A DNA stretch of 64,000 nucleotides from Nelumbo lutea. Taxonomy: Eukaryota; Streptophyta; Magnoliopsida; Proteales; Nelumbonaceae. The DNA lies in NCBI GenBank assembly GCA_022828595.1, contig JAKGHH010000008.1, positions 3,408,728 through 3,472,727 on the forward strand, given 5' to 3'. The notes under the pieces were generated by a model, which saw only the letters and a list, made by a program, of their open reading frames with translations, ran no database searches and had not been told where the DNA came from. Below, one piece after another: positions 47,152 through 56,800 of this stretch (its first letter is position 1; every line of letters starts with the position of its first letter). Made by a program: the position numbers and the translations under genes.

Positions 47152-49802
47152 TCACCGATTAAGAGCAATGGATAAGGTAAAGGATAATATTAACCAACCC
47201 AAAAGAAAGTAGCCCACAACCCTTGTGGGCCCCACGTCTTCAGGTTCCTGTGACAAAAGAAACACTGGGTTAAGTATGGTGAAAAGGAATTACAAACTAG
47301 CTACTCAGTTGCTATATATGTAAAACTTGCATGATTGAGTGATTAACAGATCAAAAAATACAACCAAACAGACGGGAAGTATACCATGTTTGGTCTAACT
47401 TTTATTTTTGGAATAATAAAATTCTAGAATAGACAAAAGTGAATAGAATTAGGCAAAATAAGAAAATGATACTATGAATTAAATGCTTTTTTCTAAAAAA
47501 AAAATGAATTCTTTTGTGGTAGAAATGAGAACAAATTTAAAATCTATTTGGTTAGAAATAATATAAAACATTATATAATCATGCCCCATTCTACTCACAA
47601 AGAAGCTCTATGGCAGTGACAGATTTTCACGGGTGTATGGTTTGTACAGCTGACTGCTGACCACAGATGCCACTAGAGCTTCTTTGAATAAAAATAAGGA
47701 AAAATTCCACTTTAGTACATTGAATTTTGGGGGTAGTGTCAAGTTAGTACCTGAACTTTCAAATGTGTGATTGCAGTATCTAAACATTCAAAAATTGTCA
47801 AGTTGGTCCATGCCATTAACCGATCATCAATTATTAGTTAAAAATGTCAAAACTACCCTTCAAAAGAAGATACCGCTCATCTTCTACCTTGAGATTGAAC
47901 TAATTGAGGTGTTTGACATTCTAGACTAATGAAGTCATTGTCTTCTACCTTTAGATCCGAAGCACATGCTTGTCTAATTATTTCTTTACTTTCAGTTATT
48001 GTTTCCTTTTATCATATTTCATATTTTTTTCTCTCTTTTTCTTTGAAGATAACCAATTCAGTCTCAAGGTAGAAGACAATAAATTGTGTCTTCTTTTAAA
48101 GGGTAGTTTTGACATTTTTAACAGATAACTGACGATCAGTTAACGGCAAGGACCAACTTGACACTTTTTGAAAGTTAGTTACTGCAATGGCATGTTTAAA
48201 AGTTTGGATACTAACTTGACACTACCCCCAAAGTTCAGGGTATTAAAATGGAATTTTCCCTAAAAATAACATGAAACACAATTATTATCTGGATTTTTGT
48301 GCCATGAGTTCATTTTTCACTCTAAAAATAATAAAGAATGAAACCGTGACAAGAATTTTGTAAGCAACTAACCAAACACTTGGGATTTCCTACTCACTCT
48401 CTACCCGCTGTGAATTGGAGCCACACATCTCAATTATGAATTGAGAGATGTGTGGCTGCAATTCACTGTGGATAGAGAGTGGGTATGAAATTTGGGCTCA
48501 CTTGCGCTGTTATTTGATTGAATTGGGTAGATCATGCTTTGGTGACTCGAGATATGGTGATCAAGAAAAGCGGAGCTAGAGATGAAGCTGAACGATATAG
48601 CTTTTGTTTGGACTAGATAGGTTTTGTGTACCATTGATCAGGTTAATTTGGAAGCTGGATGACAGACAGAGCTTTCGTTTGGGCACAGGCTTTCTGTACC
48701 ATTTATCAGGTCAATCTGAGTAAGATTGTATGATTCACAGCTTGGTTCGGTGGTGGTATAGAGAGGCTTCTTTGAAAGGGGGCAATGAAGAACACATGAT
48801 GTGGAAATGGAGACGTTAAGGTGAACCCCAGAAACAACGTCCAAACTGTGGTTGCCCATCAAATTATGAAAATATAGCAAATTAAAGAGAGTAGAGGAAG
48901 AAAATCCAGACCTGTGGAGGAGGAGGCTGTGTAGGTGTTTGGGTTATATCAACTTCAAAAGGCCAGACATATCTCTCTGGCTTCTCGCTCCTTGCCAAGC
49001 TCCAGTCATATAACCTTCTTTCCTCTTCGGAGGACAGAATTAAGTAGGATTCCTAGTAGTACCAAAAGGAAGACCATACTCAGAATTCTCCCAGTTGCAA
49101 TGGTAAGGGTACTTTGTAAGGTAAGGAAAACTAACCTTCAAGAGTTCAAGCTTCTTGCCTAGTTCTTCTTCATCCAATCCTTGGTTCATCAGTTCTTCAC
49201 TCTTCGCTTTATATGCAATTGCAACCTGGTAAAGAAGACAAACTGAGGTTCTTCTCATTTATTTAACAACCAGAATTACCAGGTGCATAAGTTCAATGTT
49301 GGATTAAATCAGAAAGACGGACTTAGGGCAAGCGCAGGGGGGGGGGAGAGAGAGAGAGAGAGGTTCCAACCTGGTCATAAGGGCATCCTCTTTGAAGACT
49401 GAGTCTACCATAGTGATCGGCATCTGTGATGGCTGCATTCTAAAACCACAGATCCGTCAATTAAATTTAAACTCGAGAAATAATATAAGCAGTAAGAGGG
49501 GGAAGTTGAGAGGTAAAAACTGGGTTACCTATGCCACGAAGAACCCTTTCGACATTGAGAGCAGATATCAAAGAATAAGGCGCCTTGGAAGCTTCAACGG
49601 AACTCTCTTCTGATTCCGTTTCTGTGGCAGTTTCGGCCTCGGGCGACGCATCGCTGGAGCTTCGGATCAGACATCTTCGTGGCTTGGTAGGAAAGCGAGC
49701 TGAAGGTGACCAGAAAGTAACTGGTTTAGGCGTCGAAGAATGGAATCCGACTGGATCTCGGCGGGAAATGCAGGCAGTTGCCGCAGTGGATGACACAGCC
49801 AT
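47152..49802 (-). CDS. NdhU: NdhU (CRRL), chloroplast NDH complex J-like subunit, 5 exons, 220 aa
   Basis: Exons on the minus strand: 49529-49802, 49371-49432, 49136-49225, 48912-49052, 47152-47247 (663 nt, no internal stop). The first about 60 residues are Ser/Thr/Arg-rich, fitting a chloroplast transit peptide. From residue 92 comes the J-like domain: AITDADHYGRLSLQRGCPYD, then LDEEELGKKLELLK, then SSEEERRLYDWSLARSEKPE. It lacks the HPD triad of true J proteins, as is known for NdhU. A proline-rich linker (TQTPTQPPPPQ) leads to EPEDVGPTR and one C-terminal membrane helix (about 199-218). NdhU belongs to the ferredoxin-binding subcomplex of thylakoid NDH, serving cyclic electron flow. Length agrees with the known subunit. 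Intron 4 (47248-48911) holds a Mutator-like element, so the last exon lies 1.7 kb away. Confidence 0.95.
47698..48260. mobile_element. Mutator-like foldback element, perfect 9-bp TSD, in NdhU intron 4
   Basis: A 563-bp element with inverted arms of roughly 205 bp each (47698-47905 against 48052-48260). It starts GGAAAAATTCC and, inverted, GGGAAAATTCC, the usual Mutator-like terminus. A perfect 9-bp duplication TAAAAATAA flanks it (47689-47697 and 48261-48269). The arms share GGGGGTAGTGTCAAGTTAGT and GTTAAAAATGTCAAAACTAC. There is no transposase; the about 145-bp centre is non-coding. Confidence 0.93.
48391..48485. repeat. Long near-perfect hairpin, about 45-bp stem and 3-nt loop
   Basis: Arms 48391-48435 and 48439-48485 are complementary along nearly their whole length (shared core GAGCCACACATCTC in one arm and its inverse in the other), with a few mismatches and one 2-nt bulge. 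It lies in NdhU intron 4. Confidence 0.85.
48599..48728. repeat. Imperfect direct duplication, about 71-bp period
   Basis: AGCTTTTGTTTGGAC ... GTACCATTGATCAGGTTAAT recurs 71 bp later as AGCTTTCGTTTGGGC ... GTACCATTTATCAGGTCAAT. Also in NdhU intron 4. Confidence 0.75.
49341..49363. repeat. (G)n(AG)n tract in NdhU intron 2/1 boundary region
   Basis: A run of about 10 G followed by alternating AG, 8 bases or so downstream (minus strand) of the exon 2 donor. On the NdhU sense strand it is a CT/C-rich tract. Confidence 0.8.
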
Positions 49803-49863
49803 CTCAAGAACGGCCGTTTTTTCTGTTACTTTCTTGTTTCCCCAAAGCGTTACTCTCGTTTAT

Positions 49864-49865
<2 letters not shown>

Positions 49866-49913
<48 letters not shown>
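49866..49913 (-). repeat. (GA/TC)n microsatellite upstream of the NdhU start
   Basis: About 46 bp of GA on plus, i.e. (TC)n on the NdhU sense strand, ending about 65 bp before the ATG. Such CT tracts are common in plant 5' UTRs and core promoters, and may bind GAGA-type factors; that role here is inference. Confidence 0.85.
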
Positions 49914-49915
<2 letters not shown>

Positions 49916-50005
49916 GGTTTTGGTTTTCAACCAGTCGAATGCTATCCGTGTCCAACTGTGCAAAACTTCTAGTGAAACATGAAAGGGCCCAACCGATCTA
50001 GGCTT

Positions 50006-51442
50006 GGGTAAATTATATAGGGATACTCAACTTTGGAATGCAATACTTAGGTGCCCTGAACTTTGAGACCTGGGCCCATTTTCGTTAATTCACGTTACCG
50101 ATTATTGTATAATTATTGAAATGCTTATATTTTTTAAAATTATTAAAATTATAAAATTTAAAAACAAAACAACCCTCGTGGGTACCATTCGATCTGGGCA
50201 GTAGGCACCAGTGTTGTTCATCGTGGGGAGAAGCAGCCATTGCCGCCACCTAAACAGATCAACCGGCAATCACCGGCTCTTCCGACAAGGTCTGTTTGAT
50301 TTTCCTTTTTATTTTATTTTACTTTTTTTCATCAGCAGGCAAGGAAGGTGCCCACCACCGGCAACATTCAACAGGTATTATTTTTACCTCTTCCCTCTAC
50401 CATACCATATTTCTCTTTTTTCCTGTATTTCCCCCAACCATTCTATATTTCTATTTTTCTCATGGTCATGGTGAAGCGAAAGCAATCCATTTTCGTATTA
50501 TTCCCTCATGTCTTCAGAGTTCGTATCCGTGGTTATTATTCTCTAGTGATGTCGTCGACCAGTGAAGGTGAAGCTGTGACAGTGGCGGTGGAGCAACCGC
50601 CAACTGAGTCTCCAATGGCAGAGAAGCCTACCCAGCCCGATAAGCCTGTAAAGGAGAAGAAGGTGAAGGCCCTAAGGAAAAGAAGCCGAAGGCGGCAAAG
50701 TCTTCCCATCCTCCTTATTTCCAGCACAAGGCTGTTCTTTCAGCAAATTTCAGGAAAATATTGGCCCTCCGGTTGAAAAACTGTGTCTAAGGGCAAATTG
50801 ATCAAAATTATAGCTTCTTTCAAGTTGTCTGAGTCGGATAAAAAGAAGGTTGTGAAGGGCACTAAGGTTGCTACAGAGAAGAAACCCAAAGCCGCTTCTG
50901 CCGCTCTAAAAGCAAAACCCTTAAAGAAATCTGATACTACTCTAAAAAGGCCGCCAAGCCCGCGAAGAAGGTTTGGTGTCAAGAAGGCAACTTCGGCGAA
51001 GCTGAAGCAGCCCAAATTAATCAAGTCCCCTGCTGAGAAGAAAGCTAGGAAGGCCACCGCCTGATTGAACAGTCTCTTTTCTGGGCTTAGCAGTTGGTTC
51101 AGTTTGTTGCAGAATTTTGAACAAAAAAAATATGTATTCTGCAAATTTAGATTGTAGTATTTCTCGGCGTCCAGGCTCCCTGTTTCCTTCAGAGTAGTTC
51201 AGCTGGTGCGTCTTGATAGCCGATTCCGGGCTTTATAGTTTATACATTAGAAGGGCAAACGGTCCAAACTAAACTAGAAGGCTAGTTTTGGCATTATCAA
51301 ATTTTTAACGGACGGAATAGCAACGAGTGGACTCAGGTGTCCATTTCTTAAAGTTTAATGTACCTAAGTGTTGTGTTGCATTCGAAAGTTCGTGGTTGTA
51401 TCTGGTACCACCCTCAAAGTATTTATATACCCTTTTTTAACC
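50006..51442. mobile_element. Putative Pack-MULE carrying a histone H1 copy
   Basis: The left arm (from GGGTAAATTATATAGGG at 50006) contains CAACTTTGGAATGCAA, CTTAGGTGCCCTGAACTTTG. The inverted right arm (from about 51442) contains GAACTTTCGAATGCAA, CTTAGGTACATTAAACTTTA at comparable distance from the end. So the histone H1 copy lies between diverged inverted repeats of about 100 bp. Flanking 9-mers TCTAGGCTT (49997-50005) and TTTGGGCTT (51443-51451) match at 7 of 9. No transposase is seen. The right boundary is uncertain by about 10 bp. Alternative: two unrelated MITE arms around an independent retro-pseudogene. Confidence 0.55.
50549..51064 (+). pseudogene. Histone H1 (linker histone) pseudogene
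   Basis: Start ATG 50549 gives an acidic/Pro N-tail with VKEKKVKA. A one-base loss near 50672 then shifts the frame: the H1 text continues in another frame as EKKPKAAKSSHPPYF, then ANFRKILALRLKNCV, and a second shift near 50788 returns it to KGKLIKIIASFKLSESDKKK and a Lys/Ala/Pro-rich C-tail ending KKARKATA at 51064. About 30-35 residues of the winged-helix globular domain between HPPYF and the ANFRK helix are missing. With two frameshifts and a deleted fold it cannot make a working linker histone. No intron interrupts the match, which allows a retro-copy or a captured exon. See the surrounding inverted repeats at 50006-51442. Confidence 0.85.
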
Positions 51443-51766
51443 TTTGGGCTTGGATCGAGGCCCAGAAGAGCTTTTTTCTTCTTTTTTTAATAAAAAATGG
51501 AATATCGTTTTCTTGGGGTGACCAAATGAGGTAAGTATTATCTGAAATCGGCTTTAAAAGTAGGGGTGATGATGGACTGATCGGGTTCAATTTTAAGATA
51601 CAACCTAAAACCTGGGTTTGGTTCGAAGTTTTGGGAACTAAGACCGAGGTTCTAAATATTGATACATGTCAATTTACTGGTTGGGATGACAATTCAGTAC
51701 ATGTTGTTAACTAATTGTTAATCAGTCATTAAGTGGCATTTGAAACACAAATACCTTTTGAGTGTC

Positions 51767-51973
51767 ATCTAATTTTCTTTATCAACCATCCAAACATTGA
51801 CAAAAAACTATCAGTCTCAAGTCATTGTTTTTTCTATTTAAGAAAGTTTGGGTCACCAGAATGCCCACTCAAACGTGACCCCAACTTTTTTGAATGGAAA
51901 AGGCAAAGATTTGGGTCTGTTAATTTTTTGTCAACGTTTAGACGGTTGATAAAAAAAATTAAATTACACTTGA
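51767..51973. repeat. Decayed long inverted repeat (Mutator-like debris)
   Basis: AATTTTCTTTATCAACCATC then CAAACATTGACAAAAAACTA (51771-51810) is inverted at 51921-51973. The right flank ends GAGTTTTCCC at about 52083, like the Mutator-type end at 48260. The left terminus was not found. Confidence 0.5.
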
Positions 51974-52563
51974 ATAATAGTAGATTGACACGTTTTAAAA
52001 GCTCGGGTACTGAATTATCGCATTTTAAAGTCCAAGGACCAAAGTGGCATTAGGCCCAAAGTACAAGGTACTAAAGAGTTTTCCCTAAATTAAATAAAAA
52101 TGATTAAATCACTTAAATGACTTAATGGTAAAGTGAACTATGGCCTTTGTAACCATGAGTGTTCATGTTCAAATATTCACATGACTTATTTTAACGCAAG
52201 TTTGATTCCAAGGCCAATTCCTCCAAGACATACTGAGACATTTCCTTTGAGTCAATTTGGGTAAGGTAAACCCTTATACCTCAGAACCAATCTAGGTGGG
52301 GGTCAATTTTGAGAATTTGAAACCCTACCCTACCCAATGATAGATTAAGTAGGTTTTGGCTAATCGAAGTTGTTGATAATATAAGTACTTAGGGATTTAT
52401 TCTTCTCTCTTTTCTTTTTTGGGTAAATTAAAAAGAAAATGTACTATGGGGTCAGTAGGAACCAAGGATGATCATTTTAGCTCAGGTCCACATGGCCTAA
52501 AAGATTCAAGCTTGGTCCTAGGTTTTGCATTCATGCCCAACTCGAGATTTCACAACTTGCATA

Positions 52564-52815
52564 TATTTAAATCAAGGTTCAAAATATCGATATGTGGATA
52601 TGCCCAATACGCCACTATGGGCATATTGGGCAATGTTGATAGCTTTTTTTGTTTTTTTGTCTTTTTTGAATTTGGTTCATAAGGGCCAGTTTAAGGCCCA
52701 TCTACTCTCTAAACCAGTCGAGACTCCGAAACACCCCTTGTAGGGGCGTATTATGAAGTCCCCAATACGATACACATCGGCTGATATGGTTCGATACGTA
52801 TCGATACTTTGAACT
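52564..52815. repeat. TATCGATAC-family repeat, copy b
   Basis: Begins TCAAGGTTCAAAATATCGAT and ends ACGTATCGATACTTTGAAC, i.e. inverted ends, with GGGCATATTGGGC in the middle. This is the most complete copy of the family. Confidence 0.65.
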
Positions 52816-53107
52816 TTTATTTAAATATATGTATTTTATATATAATATATACATATGTATATATGTTATTTTATGTCATATTTATATATTTTACAAGGCT
52901 TTCAAAAAATATATTTTATTTATAAATTTTATAAAACATGACACTTATGATATGTATTATATATGATATTATGTACTATGTATTGTTTATTAAAAAATAT
53001 TGTATCCATATTATATCCATTAAACATAAAATATTATATATTGTAATATTTTATATATAGAAAGCATAGACCTGAATTTAAGCCCAACCCCACCCATGAT
53101 CACCCCT

Positions 53108-53856
53108 AGGGGTCAATGGCAATTACCCTCTAAACTTTCATTTGTGACAAAGACCCTTGAACTTTCACTTGGTTGCTCCAATAGATCTTTGCATATTTTT
53201 ATTGGATTTAATTTTTAGATGAAATGATAGAGGCTTCTTTTTGAAAACATGAATTAAGGTTTCATTTGGTTTTTCTTGATTTAAAGAAACAATAATTTAA
53301 AGAAACTTGTTTTTCAATGTAAATTAAATGATTTTTATTATTTTAATTGGTTTCATTTGAAGAAACTATAAGTACTTTTGGATCAATTAGAAAATAGAGG
53401 GCTTAAGGTTGTGCTTGCTTTGAAGGAAAAAATAGGGAAAAGTGGGAAAAACTTTACAAACCTTGTATATGTTTTCCTATCTCTCCCTACCTTTTCTTTC
53501 TAACCAAATATAACCTAAGAGAAACGGGCGAGAAAAACAAAATAGGAAAAGTTCATATTGATAATTTACCCACTCTATCATACCTTTTTTTTTTTATTTA
53601 TTTAATTTTTTGCTTCGTGGGGGCTACCATAAGTGTAAGTTCAGGGGTCTTTACATTTTCTTTACAGGATTTCCTACCCACTTTCACCTATAGGCTGTGT
53701 TTGATTTGAAGGAAAAAGTAGGAAAAGAAAGGAAAATGTAGGAAACCTTTACCATTCTGCTTCACTTCGTCAACAATTTCTTCTAATTTGCATGTCGGAG
53801 AGATTCGGGGGTGTTGTAGACTTGTAGTTGCACTGACGAAACAGGCACCAGGCGAA
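53108..53856 (+). promoter_or_regulatory. 5' flank of PEX10
   Basis: AT-rich with two near copies of a phrase (GAAGGAAAAAGTAGGAAAA at about 53708 and GAAGGAAAAAATAGGGAAAA at about 53422). The putative 5' UTR just before 53857 contains an in-frame upstream ATG at 53788 with no stop between; the downstream ATG is preferred because the family's N terminus starts about there. Confidence 0.4.
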
Positions 53857-56800
53857 ATGAGAGGGCAAGATTTGTCTGGTTCGGTTAACCCCAACCATGG
53901 CGAGGTGGACTCCGCGTCGTCGCAGCCGCCACCGGCGAGGCGTTTCCCTCTCGCGGCGCAACCGGAGATCATGAGAGCCGCCGAGAAGGATGAGCAGTAC
54001 GCCTCTTACGCTTACGATGCCTGTCGCGATGCTTTTCGCCATTTGTTTGGTTAGTTTTCTATGGCTCTAATTCTCTATTTTTATCGGTTTCTCTATTCAG
54101 CACCTTGTTTCTTTTCCCCCCGTTAAATTGATAATCTAATTTCCCTTTCAGACATCTCCAATTTCGAGCTCTTTATTTTCTTTAGGCAAATTGATTATAA
54201 CTAAAGTGAATTGGGGCGGGGGGTCGATCTCGAACCATAATCGGCATTTTTAAAAGCTTCTGATTTTTATTATAGCGATTCCCGCCTTAGCAGACTAGCT
54301 TGTATCAGCTTAAGACTCCTTCAACGTATACCATAATGATAAGTATTTCAAGTGGCGTATAGGTATAATTCCACCTACACGCCAATTAGTGGTTTGGTGA
54401 AGGACAAAGGCGGGTTCTGAACCAGGATCTATGATAACAATACGTAGAGGCATTAGTTAAATAGCAAATACATTGGGTGTAAGGAATTTGATTTGTAAAT
54501 AGCAAGTAAAATACAATACCATATTTGTAAATAACTTTTCATCAGATTCAAATTTCTTATGGCCAGCACTCCTAGCAGAATGTAAAATTTAAACAGGCAA
54601 GTTCACTAATAAGAAGGTGAAGAAAAAAACAAAAACTCAAGAATTTGTCACTTGTATTTACAAGTTTGCATACTTTTGTTTCAATATTCTCTGGAAGCAT
54701 TTTGAAATGTTGCCTGCATTAGATTTTCTCTTTGACTGTCTCTTGGATGAGAAAACTTTTACCATTCAATTCTAAGAGACTTGGTTCTTATTACAGGTAC
54801 AAGGGTTTCTGTAGCTTACCAGAGTGAGGTTAGCCTTCTGAACTGCTTTTAACGCTTAACAGTTAGGTTTTGTTTTGTATTAATGTTGCATTATATGAAT
54901 ATCATCTGAAGTTCTCAACCTGTTTTCACCTTCATCAAATGCTTTATATTAAGAAGTGATCTTTTCAAAAACGAAGCATTACCAAGAAAAGAAAATAACT
55001 GAAAAGAAAAGCTTCCGATCTTTGATTTTGTCAATTCTGTTTATCTTTATTGCAATAACTGTTGCAGAACTGTAGGATTTAAGGAATGATTTTTTAAAAT
55101 TTAAAAAATCCCTCCAAACTTGGGACATATTGAAGTATCTACAAGTCCAGAGATGTTCTTCTAGAAAATTCATTTTTACTGGCTATTGGGATCTTATCAG
55201 CCATCAACTCCTAACTGTACAAGTGATTTGATCTGCATGGTTGCTTCTCACATGAACCTTCTCATGTCTATGTCAGTATATCTTGGTGATTTGGATGCAA
55301 AAAATCATGATAAAGGTACATAATTTAAGAATGACTCTAAAAGGATGTTTTCCCACTATCATTCTTTGTCTTTAGTTAGACTAAACTAGATAGGAGAAAA
55401 ACTTAAGTGCTCAGCAGTGCTTCTATTAACTTAATTTCTTCATTTCTTCAACACTTATCAGGCATTAATGTGTTAATGTGGTTGAACAAGTTTTACAGGC
55501 TGCAATGCTGCATAATTTCCTTTTAATGGAACCTGAGTTAGCAATCCAGATTCCAGAATAATTATTTTATCAGAGTGAGTTCATGGAATGACCAAATATT
55601 TGCTTTGCTCTTGTGTGCATGTTGGGGGTCCACATGGATCAAATCATTCAAGATGGGAAACGTGCATGCATTAGCATAATTAATTTATTGCTATTTTTTT
55701 CATGAATTTTCACTACTAAATTCAGTATAGAGCATTTAGACCTCAGATAACTTGGGATATCCACCTTTTCTTGGCATTGTTTATTTGTCAAGAGTGTAAT
55801 AATGATATCTAAAAAGTTACATTATTGCCTTTGGCTTCAACCTGCAGATTCAAAAGTTACATTACATGATGAATTTGAGGTGTCTCCTGGTGCTTTCTGA
55901 TGGTTGAAATTCATCTGGAAAGAAAAAACAAAAGAAAAAGAAAAACTTAGGACATTATTTACATAATTATTGAATGCTTCAAATTGGGGACCTAATCCAA
56001 TTATAGAAGATAAGACTTAAAATACAATTATATGATTCTATGAGGTAGATCTAGATCTTAGTTATCAAACCAGGTTATTGCTCAAATTGTTCTATATCCA
56101 CCCTTTTATCTGACAAAGAGCTAGTCTGATAAAATGTATACATTTCATGGAACAAGTTTATCTGCATAATTAAGGTATATATACTAAGTTTACCAGCATA
56201 GCTATTCTCAGAAAATAATTTTATTTTAATAAAACTTAAAGATGTAATCTTGTGCACAAGGTAAAGATATTTCCAGTAACATTGTTGTTGACCAGGGATT
56301 TGTACTGGATCCTATCATTTATAGAGCCATACCTAGATCTAATGTCCATACATCTGATCTTTATCTTACCTTTGACAACTCAAGTTTCCAGATTCCATAT
56401 AATGGATACTCCTGATGCTTTATTAATTTAACTAATCATAGTTTTATGGATGTGGATTCATCTGAGTGTTTCCATGTCTGTGGAGTCTGTTTTCCATTCT
56501 TTCTTTGCTTTTTATTTATTCTTTAAATCCTAGTTAAGCCTTCTTTTTCGCATAGCATCAGTATATACTGATCTAGTTCCAGTTTTTTCCCCCTTTTCCT
56601 TTCTTTTTCACCCTGGTTGTTTTTGTATTGCAGACAAAACTGTTTGGCCAAATATTCCTAATTCTTTATTAATTTAACTAATTATAATATTACTTGTTGA
56701 GAGCTTAAGTTTCAAGTTTTCATATAATGGATACATCTAATGCTTTATTGATTTAATAAATCATAGTTTTATTGTTGTGGATTCATAAGTGTTTCCATGT

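Larger units (their letters stand above)
51563..53107. mobile_element. Candidate hAT-type element with TAGGGGTGAT ends
   Basis: TAGGGGTGATGATGG at the left and, inverted from the right, TAGGGGTGATCATGG. Flanking octamers (TTTAAAAG and GGGGTCAA) do not match, so the pair may be two separate insertions. Inside are a foldback segment (51767-51973) and a TATCGATAC-family repeat (about 52564-52815), plus a very AT-rich block (52815-53060). Confidence 0.4.

Noticed and set aside
49585..50001. 138-codon plus-strand frame over the NdhU first exon
   Set aside because: Antisense shadow of the transit-peptide exon plus translation of the GA microsatellite.
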